Shown here: positions 26,277 through 35,529 of the stretch, in pieces
How the letters are laid out: the number at the start of each line of letters is the position of its first letter
Numbering within the stretch: position 1 is the first letter of the stretch
NCBI GenBank assembly: GCA_014208095.1
Contig: JACHMT010000004.1
Location: 124,001 to 188,000, forward strand
From: Actinospineispora eucalypti
Lineage (GTDB): Bacteria; Actinomycetota; Actinomycetes; Mycobacteriales; Pseudonocardiaceae
Reading direction: 5' to 3'
DNA length: 64,000 nt
Translations under genes and position numbers: made by a program
The notes under the pieces: model-generated
The model's database searches: none
The model's input: only the letters and a program-made list of their open reading frames with translations
Told to the model about the DNA's origin: nothing

Positions 26277-28550
26277 ATGGATCGCAAGCGTCTGCTCCGT
26301 AACCCGCTGACATGGATCTTGGCGGCGTTGCTTCTATATGTCTTGTTCAGTCAGTTCTTCGACGACACCAAGGGATACTCCCAGGTCCCGACGTCGCAGG
26401 CGCTGACCCAGGTCGCCACCGGGAACGTCACGAACGCGGTGATCGAGGACAAGGAGCAACGGCTCCGGCTGGACCTGAAGAACAAGATCCCGGCGGCCAA
26501 CGGCAAAGAGCAAGTCCAGACCGACAAGGTCATCACCCAGTACCCGATCGGCGGCAGCGACCAGGTCTTCCGGGCGCTCACCGACTCGAAGGTCAACTTC
26601 AACACCGAGGTGCGGCAGGAGTCGTTCCTCACCCAGCTGCTGATCTACCTGGTGCCCATGGGGCTGATCCTGCTGCTGCTGTTCTGGATCATGAACAGCG
26701 CGCAGGGCGGCGGCAACCGGGTGCTCTCCTTCGGCAAGTCGAAGGCGAAGCAGCTGTCCAAGGACATGCCTAAGACCACCTTCGCCGACGTGGCCGGGGC
26801 GGACGAGGCCGTCGAGGAACTGCACGAGATCAAGGACTTCCTGCAGAACCCGGGCCGCTACCAGGCGCTGGGCGCGAAGATCCCCAAGGGCGTGCTGCTG
26901 TACGGCCCGCCGGGCACCGGCAAGACCCTGCTGGCCAGGGCGGTCGCCGGCGAGGCCGGGGTGCCGTTCTACTCGATCTCCGGCTCGGACTTCGTGGAGA
27001 TGTTCGTCGGTGTCGGCGCCAGCCGGGTGCGTGACCTGTTCGAGCAGGCCAAGCCGAACGCGCCGTGCATCATCTTCGTGGACGAGATCGACGCGGTCGG
27101 CCGCCAGCGCGGCGCCGGCCTGGGCGGCGGCCACGACGAGCGCGAGCAGACGCTGAACCAGCTGCTGGTCGAGATGGACGGCTTCGACGCGCGCGGCGGC
27201 ATCATCCTGATCGCGGCGACCAACCGGCCGGACATCCTGGACCCGGCGCTGCTGCGCCCGGGCCGGTTCGACCGGCAGATCCCGGTCGGCGCGCCCGACT
27301 TGGCCGGTCGCCGGGCCATCCTGAAGGTGCACGCCAAGGGCAAGCCGTTGGCCACCGACGCCGACCTGGACTCGCTGGCCAAGCGGACCGTGGGCATGTC
27401 CGGCGCCGACCTGGCCAACGTGATCAACGAGGCCGCCCTGCTCACCGCGCGGGAGAACGGCCAGCTGATCAACGCGGAGTCGCTGGAGGAGGCGGTCGAC
27501 CGGGTCATCGGTGGGCCGCGCCGCAAGAGCCGGATCATCTCCGAGACCGAGCGCAAGCTCACCGCCTACCACGAGGGCGGGCACGCCCTGGCCGCGTGGG
27601 CGATGCCGGACCTGGAGCCGGTGTACAAGCTGACCATCCTGCCCCGGGGCCGCACCGGCGGGCACGCGTTGGTCGTCCCCGAGGACGACAAGGGCTTGAT
27701 GACCCGCTCGGAGATGATCGCCCGGCTGGTCTTCGCGATGGGCGGGCGCAGCGCCGAGGAGCTGGTCTTCCACGAGCCCACCACGGGCGCGTCCAGCGAC
27801 ATCGACCAGGCGACGAAGATCGCCCGCGCGATGGTCACCGAGTACGGCATGAGCGCGCGGCTGGGCGCGGTGCGCTACGGCACCGAGCACGGCGACCCGT
27901 TCCTCGGCCGCACAATGGGAACCCAGCCGGACTACTCGATCCAGGTGGCCCAGGGCATCGACGAGGAGGTGCGCGCGCTGATCGAGGCGGCGCACACCGA
28001 GGCCTGGGAGATCCTGAACACCTACCGGGACGTGCTGGACAGCCTGGTCTTCGAGCTGCTGGAGAAGGAGACGCTGGTCCGCAAGGACCTGGAGCGGATC
28101 TTCGCCGGGGTGACCAAGCGCCCCCGCATCACCGCGTTCAACGACTTCGGCGGCCGCACCCCGTCGGACAAGCCGCCCATCCAGACGCCGGCCGAGCTGG
28201 CCAAGGAGCGCGGCGAGCCGTGGCCGCCGGTGGACGAGACGGCCGAGCCGGAGGAGCAGCCGGAGCCGGACCGCGAGCCCGCCCCGGTGGGCGGTGCTCC
28301 GACGCCCGCCGAGGGCACGCCGGAAACCAGCGCGAACGGTGGTCCGCACGCCGGTCCGAACGGCCAGACGGGCGGCTCGTCCCGCCCCTACGGCGGCGCG
28401 AAGCCGGAAGGCCCGGTGCCGCCCAACTACGGCGCCCCGCCCAACTGGCGGCCGGCGACCGTGCCGAGGGGCCAGGAGTGGCCGCCGCCCAGCAACAAGT
28501 GGTCGGACTCGGATGGCTCGGACGGCGCGGCCGAGCGGGACAAGCGCTGA
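26277..28550 (+). CDS. ftsH: ATP-dependent zinc metalloprotease FtsH
   Basis: This 757-aa membrane-anchored AAA+ protease degrades misassembled membrane proteins and short-lived regulators. Two membrane helices flank an extracytoplasmic domain (about 8-27 and 115-137). The AAA module has GPPGTGKT (Walker A), IIFVDEID (Walker B) and RPDILDPALLRPGRFDRQI (SRH). The zinc site is YHEGGHALAAW; HEGGH instead of HEAGH is, from memory, also found in mycobacterial FtsH. A 120-residue Pro/Glu/Gly-rich tail follows the protease domain. ATG 26277 gives the standard N-terminus (MDRKRLLRNPLTWIL). The folate genes follow after 10 bp. Confidence 0.97.
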   Translation: MDRKRLLRNPLTWILAALLLYVLFSQFFDDTKGYSQVPTSQALTQVATGNVTNAVIEDKEQRLRLDLKNKIPAANGKEQVQTDKVITQYPIGGSDQVFRALTDSKVNFNTEVRQESFLTQLLIYLVPMGLILLLLFWIMNSAQGGGNRVLSFGKSKAKQLSKDMPKTTFADVAGADEAVEELHEIKDFLQNPGRYQALGAKIPKGVLLYGPPGTGKTLLARAVAGEAGVPFYSISGSDFVEMFVGVGASRVRDLFEQAKPNAPCIIFVDEIDAVGRQRGAGLGGGHDEREQTLNQLLVEMDGFDARGGIILIAATNRPDILDPALLRPGRFDRQIPVGAPDLAGRRAILKVHAKGKPLATDADLDSLAKRTVGMSGADLANVINEAALLTARENGQLINAESLEEAVDRVIGGPRRKSRIISETERKLTAYHEGGHALAAWAMPDLEPVYKLTILPRGRTGGHALVVPEDDKGLMTRSEMIARLVFAMGGRSAEELVFHEPTTGASSDIDQATKIARAMVTEYGMSARLGAVRYGTEHGDPFLGRTMGTQPDYSIQVAQGIDEEVRALIEAAHTEAWEILNTYRDVLDSLVFELLEKETLVRKDLERIFAGVTKRPRITAFNDFGGRTPSDKPPIQTPAELAKERGEPWPPVDETAEPEEQPEPDREPAPVGGAPTPAEGTPETSANGGPHAGPNGQTGGSSRPYGGAKPEGPVPPNYGAPPNWRPATVPRGQEWPPPSNKWSDSDGSDGAAERDKR

Positions 28551-28560
28551 GGCCGGCACC

Positions 28561-29217
28561 ATGACCGGCCCGTTAGCCAACAGCGCAGCCCCGCCCGACC
28601 CGGCCACCAACGGTGCCCAGGCGCGTGGCCCCTCCGTGCCGGGACGCGGCGCGTTCGACCGGGAGCGGGCCGAGGCCGCCGTTCGCGAACTGCTCTACGC
28701 GATCGGTGAGGACCCGGACCGCGAGGGCCTGGTGGAGACCCCTCGCCGGGTGGCCAAGGCCTACGAGGAGATGTTCGGCGGGCTGTACGAGGACCCGGAC
28801 GACGTGCTGGCCAAGACGTTCGCCGAGGACCACGAGGAGCTGATCCTGGTCCGGGACATCCCGATCTACAGCGTGTGCGAGCACCACCTCGCGCCGTTCC
28901 ACGGCATGGCCCACGTGGGGTACATCCCCTCGGTGGACGGCCGGGTGACCGGGCTGTCCAAGATCGCCCGGCTGGTCGACCTCTACGCCAAGCGCCCGCA
29001 GGTGCAGGAACGGCTGACCGCCCAGGTGGCCGACGCCCTGGTGCGCCGGCTGGCCCCGCGCGGGGTGATCGTGGTGATCGAGGCCGAGCACCTGTGCATG
29101 GCCATGCGGGGCATCCGCAAGCCCGGTTCGCGCACCACCACGTCGGCGGTCCGGGGGCAGTTCAAGGGCAACGCGGCCTCCCGGGCGGAGGCGCTGGCAC
29201 TGATCAGGGGACGCTGA
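28561..29217 (+). CDS. folE: GTP cyclohydrolase I
   Basis: This 218-aa zinc enzyme converts GTP to 7,8-dihydroneopterin triphosphate, the first step of folate synthesis. The zinc and catalytic residues appear in SVCEHHLAPFHG (Cys, His) and EAEHLCMAMRGI (Cys). GLSKIARLVDLYAKRPQVQERL is the family helix. The N-terminal 30 residues are Ala/Pro-rich and probably disordered. It overlaps folP by 1 nt (TGATG) and heads the folE-folP-folB-folK operon directly behind ftsH. Confidence 0.97.
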   Translation: MTGPLANSAAPPDPATNGAQARGPSVPGRGAFDRERAEAAVRELLYAIGEDPDREGLVETPRRVAKAYEEMFGGLYEDPDDVLAKTFAEDHEELILVRDIPIYSVCEHHLAPFHGMAHVGYIPSVDGRVTGLSKIARLVDLYAKRPQVQERLTAQVADALVRRLAPRGVIVVIEAEHLCMAMRGIRKPGSRTTTSAVRGQFKGNAASRAEALALIRGR

Positions 29218-30068
29218 TGGGCGGGCTGCCCCGGCCGGGGCGGTGCGCGGTGCTGGGCATCCTCAACGTCACGCCCGACTCGTTCTCCGACGGCGGGCGG
29301 TTCTCCGGCCTGGACGACGCGGTGGCGCACGGGCTGCGCCTGCACGAGCTGGGCGCGGACCTGGTGGACGTCGGCGGCGAGTCCACGCGGCCCGGTGCGC
29401 ACCGGGTGGCCGCGCCGGAGGAGGCCGACCGGGTGCTGCCGGTGATCCGCGCGCTGTCCGCCGAGGGTGTGCCGTGCAGCGTGGACACCATGCGCGCGCG
29501 GGTGGCCGAGGCGGCGCTGGACGCGGGGGCCCAGGTGGTGAACGACGTTTCCGGCGGGATGGCCGACCCGGCGATGGCGAAGGTGGTCGCCGCCGCCGGG
29601 GTGCCGTGGATCCTGATGCACTGGCGGGGGCACAGCGACCGGATGGCCGACCTCGCGGTGTACCGGGACGTGGTCGCCGAGGTGCGGGACGAACTGCTGG
29701 CCCGGGTGGATGCGGCGGTGGCGGCCGGGGTCGACCCGTCCCGGCTGGTGATCGACCCGGGCATCGGCTTCGCCAAGCGCCCGCCGCACGACTGGGCGCT
29801 GCTCAAGCGGCTGGACGCGCTGGTCGAGCTGCCCTTCCCGGTGCTGGTCGGGGTGTCCCGCAAGAGCTTCCTGGGCCGGCTGCTGGCCGGGGTGAACGGT
29901 CCGCCGGAGAAGCCCCGCCCGCCGGCCGGCCGGGAGGTGGCCACCGCGTCGATCTCCGCACTGGCGGCGGTGGCCGGGGTGTGGGGCGTGCGGGTGCACG
30001 ACGTGGCGGCCACCGCCGACGCGATCGCCGTCGGCGAGGCCTGGCGCGCTGGCGGGCAGCCCGCATGA
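29217..30068 (+). CDS. folP: Dihydropteroate synthase
   Basis: This 283-aa TIM-barrel enzyme condenses 6-hydroxymethyl-dihydropterin pyrophosphate with p-aminobenzoate; it is the sulfonamide target. Motifs are LNVTPDSFSDGGRF (loop 1), GGESTRPGA (loop 2), CSVDTMRARVAEAAL, VVNDVSGG, and GVSRKSFLGRLL. An insertion VNGPPEKPRPPAGRE sits before the last helices. The ATG overlaps the folE stop and the ATGA at its end overlaps folB. Confidence 0.97.
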   Translation: MGGLPRPGRCAVLGILNVTPDSFSDGGRFSGLDDAVAHGLRLHELGADLVDVGGESTRPGAHRVAAPEEADRVLPVIRALSAEGVPCSVDTMRARVAEAALDAGAQVVNDVSGGMADPAMAKVVAAAGVPWILMHWRGHSDRMADLAVYRDVVAEVRDELLARVDAAVAAGVDPSRLVIDPGIGFAKRPPHDWALLKRLDALVELPFPVLVGVSRKSFLGRLLAGVNGPPEKPRPPAGREVATASISALAAVAGVWGVRVHDVAATADAIAVGEAWRAGGQPA

Positions 30069-30430
30069 CCGATCGGATCGTGCTGACCGGGTTGCGGGTT
30101 CGCGGGCACCACGGGGTCTTCGAGCACGAGCGGCGGGACGGCCAGGACTTCGTGGTCGACCTGGCCGTGTGGGCCGACCTGGCGCCGGCCGGCGCGTCGG
30201 ACACACTGGAAGACACCCTGGACTACGGCGCGCTGGCCCAGCTGGCCGCCGACATCGTGGCCGGGCCGCCCTACCGGCTGATCGAGGCGGTGGCTGGGAA
30301 GATCGCCGGCGAGGTGCTGGCCTGGGACAAGCGGATCGAGTCGGTCGAGGTCACCGTGCACAAGCCGGGCGCACCGATCCCGCTGGACTTCGCCGACGTG
30401 GCCGTGGTGGTGCGGCGGGGCCGTGACTGA
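30065..30430 (+). CDS. folB: Dihydroneopterin aldolase
   Basis: This 121-aa enzyme cleaves dihydroneopterin to 6-hydroxymethyl-dihydropterin and glycolaldehyde. RGHHGVFEHERRDGQDFVVDL, TLDYGALAQLAADIV and the C-terminal VEVTVHKPGAPIPLDF match the FolB family, including the Lys of HKPGAP. ATGA overlap with folP and an 8-nt overlap with folK indicate tight translational coupling. Confidence 0.96.
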   Translation: MTDRIVLTGLRVRGHHGVFEHERRDGQDFVVDLAVWADLAPAGASDTLEDTLDYGALAQLAADIVAGPPYRLIEAVAGKIAGEVLAWDKRIESVEVTVHKPGAPIPLDFADVAVVVRRGRD

Positions 30431-30923
30431 AGCGGTTTTGTCGCTGGGTTCGAACCTGGGGGACCGGCTGGCGTACCTGCGCCTGGCCGTCGCCGGGTTC
30501 GCCGGTGAGCTGGTGGCGGTGTCCCCCGTGTACGAGACCGCCCCCTGGGGTGGTGTCGAGCAGCCGGACTTCCTGAACGCGGTGCTGGTCGCCAGCGCGG
30601 ACGGCCGCGACGAGTGGGGTTGGCTGCGCCTCGGGCAGGAGCTGGAGGCCCGCGCGGAACGCGTGCGTGAGGTGCGCTGGGGGCCGCGCACGCTGGACGT
30701 GGACGTGGTCGCCGTGCGGGGACCCGACGGGCCGGTCTGCTCCCGGGACCCGAAACTGCTGCTGCCGCATCCGGGAGCGGCCACCCGGAACACCGTGCTG
30801 CGCCCGTGGCTGGACATCGAGCCGGACGCTTCGTTGCCCGGGTACGGTTCGGTGGCCTCGCTCCTCGCAGGGCTCGGCGAGGACGGCCTGCGCCGGCGGG
30901 ACGACCTGAGGCTGGCGCCGTGA
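30423..30923 (+). CDS. folK: 2-amino-4-hydroxy-6-hydroxymethyldihydropteridine pyrophosphokinase
   Basis: This 166-aa kinase transfers pyrophosphate from ATP to 6-hydroxymethyl-dihydropterin. LGSNLGDRLAYLRLAV, SPVYETAPWGGVEQPDFLNAV and RWGPRTLDVDVVAV (the signature with metal-binding Asp residues) are all present. The start is GTG at 30423, inside the folB 3' end. Its stop overlaps the next start by 4 nt. Confidence 0.96.
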   Translation: MTEAVLSLGSNLGDRLAYLRLAVAGFAGELVAVSPVYETAPWGGVEQPDFLNAVLVASADGRDEWGWLRLGQELEARAERVREVRWGPRTLDVDVVAVRGPDGPVCSRDPKLLLPHPGAATRNTVLRPWLDIEPDASLPGYGSVASLLAGLGEDGLRRRDDLRLAP

Positions 30924-31393
30924 AACCGACCCGGTTGCCCGAGCTGCTGGCCGTCGCGGCCGCCGTCACCGTGGTGGCCTACCTGGGCGTGCGGCTGGTT
31001 TACGCCTCGCTGCCGGCCATCCCGCCGCTGGCCGGGGTGACCCTGCTCGGGCTGGCCGCGATCGAGGCGGTGCTCGGCCACATCATCAAGGCGCGGATCG
31101 AGGGCAAGCCGGGTACCCGCCCGGTGCGGCCGCTGTCCGCCGCCCGCGCGGTGGCGCTGGCCAAGGCGTCCGCGCTGGCCGGGGCGATCATGGCCGGGGT
31201 GTGGCTGGGGCTACTGGTCTACCTGTTGCCCAAGCAGGCCGAGCTGGAGGCGGCGGTGGCGGACACCCCGGGCGCGGTGGTCGGCCTGGTCTGCGCAATC
31301 TCGCTGGTGGTCGCCGCGCTGTGGCTGCAGCACTGCTGCCGTGCCCCGACCGGGCGGAACGACCGCGATCAGGAGCACGGCGACCGGCGCTGA
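30920..31393 (+). CDS. DUF3180 membrane protein
   Basis: This 157-aa protein has four membrane segments (about 11-30, 37-57, 80-103 and 115-136) and a charged C-terminus (RAPTGRNDRDQEHGDRR). Length, topology and position directly after folK match the actinobacterial DUF3180 family, whose function is unknown. The GTGA overlap makes it part of the fol operon. Confidence 0.88.
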   Translation: MKPTRLPELLAVAAAVTVVAYLGVRLVYASLPAIPPLAGVTLLGLAAIEAVLGHIIKARIEGKPGTRPVRPLSAARAVALAKASALAGAIMAGVWLGLLVYLLPKQAELEAAVADTPGAVVGLVCAISLVVAALWLQHCCRAPTGRNDRDQEHGDRR

Positions 31394-31421
31394 GAATCGC
31401 GGCTCGCTACGCTGCTCGGCA

Positions 31422-33020
31422 ATGTCGTATCCATCTAACGACCCGGGCGGCGCCACGCTGCAGTACCGGCATCGCGTGCGCCGCGAGCGGCGCGGCGTGT
31501 TGGCCACCGTGCTGGGCATCGTCGTGCTGGGCATCTGCGGGCTCATGGTGTTCGGCTTCATGGTGCGCGAGATGGGGCCGGCCGGGGTCGTGGTCGGCAC
31601 CCTGGGGGCGCTGCTGCCGGTCGGGCCGGTGGTCTGGGCGTTCCTGTGGATGGACCGGTGGGAGCCGGAGCCACCCCGGTTGCTGCTGGTGGCGTTCCTG
31701 TGGGGGGCGTGTTTCGCCACGCTGGCGGCGCTGATCCTGAACAGCAGCGCCGAGTGGGCGACCATGGTGCTGCTCGGCGACGCCAGCGCGGGCATCGGAG
31801 CGGTATTCATCGCGCCCTGGGTGGAGGAGTTCTTCAAGGGCGCGTTCCTGATCGGCCTGTTGATGTTCCGCCGCCGGGAGTTCGACGGCGTGCTGGACGG
31901 CGTGGTGTACGCCGGCGTGGTCGGCGCTGGATTCGCGTTCACCGAGAACGTGCTCTACCTGGGCCAGGCCTTCGGGTCCGGGGTGGACGCCGGGCAGAGC
32001 GGGCTGCTGCTGGCCACCCTGGTGATGCGCGGGGTGATCTCACCGTTCGCGCACCCGCTGTTCACCTCGATGCTGGGCATCGCGCTGGGCGTGGCGACGA
32101 ACCTGCGGTCGGTATTCGGCCGGATCGCGCTGCCGGTGGTCGGCTACCTGGCGGCGGTGTTCCTGCACGCCTGCTGGAACGCGTCGGCGTCGTTCGCCGA
32201 CGGCGAGGCGCTGGTCGTGGTGTACGCGCTGATCATGTTCCCGGTGTTCGTGTTCGTCGTGGGACTGGTGCTCTACCTGCGGCGACGCGAGCAGCGGATC
32301 ATCGCCGCCGAGCTGCCCGGGTTCGCCGCCGCCGGCTGGATCGCCCAGAGCGAGGTGCGGCTGCTGCAGAGTCTGGCCGGGCGGCGCGGCTGGTTGCGCG
32401 CGGTTCGCCGGCGGTCCGGGGAAACCGTGGCGGGGGCCGTGCGCGAGTATCAGGCGGCGGTCACCGAACTGGCCATCCTGCGGCACCGGATGGCCCGCGG
32501 TTCGCTCGGCCCGGACGCCCGGGAGTGGCACGACGAGGTGTTGGCCGACGTGCTGGCCAGCCGGGCCAAGGCGGTCGGCCAGCCGGACGCCCTGCACGCC
32601 GCCTGGGGGCGTCGCCTGCCGCCGCCCGGCTGGGCGCCACCACCCCCGCCCCCGCCGGGTTACGTCCCACCCCGCCCGACCGGCCCGCCGTATCCGGGCG
32701 TTCCGAGGGCCGGCGCGCCGCGCACACCTGGCCCGCTGGCCGGCTCGCCGTATCCGCCCGGTCCGCGGACCGGCCCGCCGCATCCACCCGGACCGTCGTT
32801 CCCGGCCGGACGGCCGCCAGGTCAGGACCGCTCACCCGGTCCGGGCGCGGCCCAGCCAGGCGGAGGGCCGGGTCACCGGCCCGCTCCGGGTTCGACCCAG
32901 CCGTCGGATGCGGCCCAGCCGCCGGGCGCGGCCCAGCCGCCGCCAGGTCCGGGGACGCCACCGTTCTCCGGGAGCGGCCCTGGCCATCGGCCGGCCAGCC
33001 CACCCTCGTCAAATCAGTAA
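31422..33020 (+). CDS. PrsW-family intramembrane metalloprotease
   Basis: This 532-aa protein starts at ATG 31422 (MSYPSNDPGG). The N-terminal half is a multi-pass membrane domain with the PrsW-type motifs WVEEFFKGAFL (EExxK), GAGFAFTENVLYL (ExxxN-like), HPLFTSMLGIALG and LHACWNASASF, which contain the likely zinc ligands. Bacillus PrsW cleaves an anti-sigma factor; no anti-sigma gene is adjacent here. A cytoplasmic helical region follows (about 290-400), then a Pro/Gly-rich tail of more than 120 residues that probably reflects low-complexity expansion. It closes the fol gene run. Confidence 0.85.
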   Translation: MSYPSNDPGGATLQYRHRVRRERRGVLATVLGIVVLGICGLMVFGFMVREMGPAGVVVGTLGALLPVGPVVWAFLWMDRWEPEPPRLLLVAFLWGACFATLAALILNSSAEWATMVLLGDASAGIGAVFIAPWVEEFFKGAFLIGLLMFRRREFDGVLDGVVYAGVVGAGFAFTENVLYLGQAFGSGVDAGQSGLLLATLVMRGVISPFAHPLFTSMLGIALGVATNLRSVFGRIALPVVGYLAAVFLHACWNASASFADGEALVVVYALIMFPVFVFVVGLVLYLRRREQRIIAAELPGFAAAGWIAQSEVRLLQSLAGRRGWLRAVRRRSGETVAGAVREYQAAVTELAILRHRMARGSLGPDAREWHDEVLADVLASRAKAVGQPDALHAAWGRRLPPPGWAPPPPPPPGYVPPRPTGPPYPGVPRAGAPRTPGPLAGSPYPPGPRTGPPHPPGPSFPAGRPPGQDRSPGPGAAQPGGGPGHRPAPGSTQPSDAAQPPGAAQPPPGPGTPPFSGSGPGHRPASPPSSNQ

Positions 33021-33033
33021 CTTCAGTCACTAG

Positions 33034-33128
33034 CGAAAACTTTCGCACCAGCAAGGTGGTCGCCCCTCAAAGCACGGTTGCCGCTTCCGGCATCAAAACG
33101 GCGTTACCCATGCCGGAAGCGGCAACCG
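33034..33128 (+). terminator. Palindrome and strong hairpin behind the PrsW gene
   Basis: A 14-nt palindrome GCGAAAACTTTCGC lies at 33034-33047. Behind it a perfect 19-bp inverted repeat (33075-33093 and 33110-33128, CGGTTGCCGCTTCCGGCAT and its complement) encloses a 16-nt loop. No T-run follows. It is the likely terminator of the fol/PrsW unit. The remaining bases up to 33306 (286-bp gap in all) show no gene and should hold the promoter of the pantothenate operon. Confidence 0.65.
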
Positions 33129-33306
33129 CGGTTTCCGTAGCCCCAAGCTCTCTTGTGACGTGTGTGACGAGGGCGGGTGAAGCCGGTCACCTGCTGTGGC
33201 GGGCGGGTGAGCGGCCGCTCTACCGTTTCGGTCGCCGGCCGGGCACGGTCGGCCACCGTCTGGTACCCACCGAGCGAGTGGGACTGGAACGAGCAGGGAG
33301 TACGCA

Positions 33307-34203
33307 ATGACGCACGCTTCCGAGCGCGCAGCGCGCCTTGGCGTGGGAGTGGTTTCCGCCGGCCGGGTGGGTTCGGTCCTCGGCGCCGCGCTGGCCGCCG
33401 CCGGCCACCAGATCATCGCCACCTCGGGTGTCTCCCGGGCTTCGGTCAAGCGGGCCGAGGCGCTGCTGCCCGACGTGCCGCTGCGGCCGCCGGACGAGGT
33501 GGCCCGCCAGGCCGACCTGGTCGTGCTCGCGGTGCCGGACGACGTGCTGCCCGGGCTGGTCACCGGGCTGGCCTCGGCCGACTGCTTCCGGCCGGGGCAG
33601 ATCGTGGTGCACACCTCGGGCGCGTACGGCGTCGGCGTGCTGGAACCGGCGGCCCGGCACCGCGTACTGCCGCTGGCGCTACATCCGGTGATGACCTTCA
33701 CCGGCCGCGCCGAGGACGTGCAGCGGCTGGCCTCCTGCTCGGTCGGGGTCACCGCCGAGGAGGCGGACGAGGCGGCCTGGAGCGTGGGCGAGGCGCTGGT
33801 CGTGGAGATGGGCGCGGAGCCGGTCCGAGTGGCCGAGCGCGTCCGGCCGCTCTACCACGCGGCGATCGCGCACGGGGCGAACCACCTGGCCACGCTGGTC
33901 GCCGACGCGGTGCAGACGCTGCGCCAGGCCGGCGTGGAGCCGGCCGAGCGGCTGGTCGCGCCGCTGCTGTCCGCCGCGCTGGACAACGTGCTGCGGCACG
34001 GCGACCGCGCGCTCACCGGGCCGGTGGCCCGGGGCGACGTCGGTACGGTGCGCAAACACCTCGGCGAGCTGTCCCGGCACGCCCCCGAGCTGATCGACAG
34101 CTACCGCACCCTGGCCGAGCGCACCGCCCACCGGGCCGCCGGTGCCGGGCTGCTGGACGAGCACGCCGCCGCCGACGTTCTTGCCGCGCTGAAGGAGCAC
34201 TAG
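33307..34203 (+). CDS. Rossmann-fold DUF2520 protein (dehydrogenase-like)
   Basis: This 298-aa protein has an N-terminal NAD(P)-binding Rossmann domain (GVGVVSAGRVGSVLGAALAAAGHQI, then LVVLAVPDDVLPGLV) and an all-helical C-terminal domain (HPVMTFTG..., YHAAIAHGANHLATLVADAV). This architecture is the DUF2520 family, commonly encoded just before panC in actinobacteria; a ketopantoate-reductase-like role has been suggested by context but is not shown. The first glycine of GxGxxG is replaced (VSAGRVGS). It heads the panC-panD-coaX operon, with panC 4 bp downstream. Confidence 0.9.
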   Translation: MTHASERAARLGVGVVSAGRVGSVLGAALAAAGHQIIATSGVSRASVKRAEALLPDVPLRPPDEVARQADLVVLAVPDDVLPGLVTGLASADCFRPGQIVVHTSGAYGVGVLEPAARHRVLPLALHPVMTFTGRAEDVQRLASCSVGVTAEEADEAAWSVGEALVVEMGAEPVRVAERVRPLYHAAIAHGANHLATLVADAVQTLRQAGVEPAERLVAPLLSAALDNVLRHGDRALTGPVARGDVGTVRKHLGELSRHAPELIDSYRTLAERTAHRAAGAGLLDEHAAADVLAALKEH

Positions 34204-34207
34204 AGCG

Positions 34208-35104
34208 ATGCCGACCGCGACCAGGGATTTCACCGCCGGCCAGCTCACCGTGCACGACGACCCGGCGCGGCTGAGCAAGGTCACCGGCACGCTGCGGGCC
34301 GCCGGGCGCGGCGTCGCGCTGGTACCCACCATGGGCGCGCTGCACGCCGGCCACGTGGAGCTGATCAGACACGCCCGGCGCGCGCCGGGGGCCACCGTGA
34401 CCGCAGTGTCGATCTTCGTGAACCCGCTGCAGTTCGGCCCGAACGAGGATCTGGCGCGCTACCCGCGCACCATGGAGGCGGACCTGGAGATCTGCCGCCG
34501 GGAGGGCGTTGAACTGGTCTTCGCGCCCACCGTGGACGCCATGTACGGCGAGAACCAGCAGATCAGCGTGCACCCCGGCCCGTTGGGCGGGCAGCTGGAG
34601 GGCGCGCACCGGGCCGGCCACTTCGACGGCGTGCTGACCGTGGTGACCAAGCTGTTCGGCATCGTCGCGCCGCGGCTGGCCTACTTCGGCGAGAAGGACT
34701 ACCAGCAGTTGGTGCTGGTGCGCCGGATGGCCCGCGAGCTGAACCTGGGTGTGGACGTGATCGGCGTGCCCACCGTGCGCGAGCGGGACGGGCTGGCCCT
34801 TTCCTCGCGCAACGTCTACCTGGACGCGGAGCAGCGGCGCCGGGCGGTGGCGCTGTCCGCCGCACTCACCGCCGGCCGGCACGCGGCCACGGCCGGCGCG
34901 GAAGCGGCCCTGGAGGCCGCGCGTGAGGTGCTCTCCGCCGAACCCGGGCTGGACGTGGACTACCTGGCCCTGCGCGACCCCGAGCTGGGCCCCGCGCCGG
35001 ACCAAGGCCCGGCGCGGATGCTCGTCGCCGCTCGCCTGGGCACCACCCGACTGATCGACAACATCGGCGTCAACCTGGGACAACCCGTCAGGAGTTACCA
35101 GTGA
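34208..35104 (+). CDS. panC: Pantoate--beta-alanine ligase
   Basis: This 298-aa class I synthetase-fold enzyme makes pantothenate from pantoate, beta-alanine and ATP. VPTMGALHAGHVELIRHAR carries the HxGH motif, FVNPLQFGPNEDLARYPRT binds pantoate, YFGEKDYQQL and the SSRNVYL loop (KMSKS equivalent) are intact. The last 4 nt contain the panD start. Beta-alanine comes from PanD, encoded next. Confidence 0.97.
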   Translation: MPTATRDFTAGQLTVHDDPARLSKVTGTLRAAGRGVALVPTMGALHAGHVELIRHARRAPGATVTAVSIFVNPLQFGPNEDLARYPRTMEADLEICRREGVELVFAPTVDAMYGENQQISVHPGPLGGQLEGAHRAGHFDGVLTVVTKLFGIVAPRLAYFGEKDYQQLVLVRRMARELNLGVDVIGVPTVRERDGLALSSRNVYLDAEQRRRAVALSAALTAGRHAATAGAEAALEAAREVLSAEPGLDVDYLALRDPELGPAPDQGPARMLVAARLGTTRLIDNIGVNLGQPVRSYQ

Positions 35105-35529
35105 TGTTCACCCGCAACATGCTCAAGTCCAAGATCCACCGGGCCACGGTCACCCAGGCCGACCTGCACTACGTCGGCTCGGTCACCGTGGACCAGGACC
35201 TGATGGACGCCGCCGACCTGCTCGCCGGCGAACACGTGCACATCGTGGACATCACCAACGGCGCGCGGCTGGAGACCTACGTGATCCCGGGCGAGCGGGG
35301 CACCGGGGTGATCGGGATCAACGGCGCGGCAGCGCACCTGGTGCACCCCGGTGACCTGGTCATCCTGATCTCCTACGCCGCCATGGACGACGCCACCGCG
35401 CGCACCTACCGGCCCCGCGTGGTGTTCGTGGACGCGGACAACCGCCAGGTGGAGCTGGGCACCGACCCCGGCCACGCGCCCGAGGGCTCCGGCCTGTTGC
35501 ACGGATCTACGCAGTGCTGCTCTGCGTAG
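35104..35529 (+). CDS. panD: Aspartate 1-decarboxylase (pyruvoyl-dependent)
   Basis: This 141-aa proenzyme makes beta-alanine from aspartate. The self-cleavage bond is Gly25-Ser26 in LHYVGSVTVD; Ser26 becomes the pyruvoyl group. MLKSKIHRATVTQADL, IVDITNGARLETYVI and GINGAAAHLVHPGD are family hallmarks. ATG 35104 overlaps the panC TGA by one base; an in-frame GTG at 35101 would add one residue. The 3' end overlaps coaX by 16 nt. Confidence 0.96.
   Translation: MFTRNMLKSKIHRATVTQADLHYVGSVTVDQDLMDAADLLAGEHVHIVDITNGARLETYVIPGERGTGVIGINGAAAHLVHPGDLVILISYAAMDDATARTYRPRVVFVDADNRQVELGTDPGHAPEGSGLLHGSTQCCSA

Noticed and set aside
26334..28610. Long minus-strand frame opposite ftsH
   Set aside because: Antisense shadow of a strongly conserved gene with no recognisable domains.
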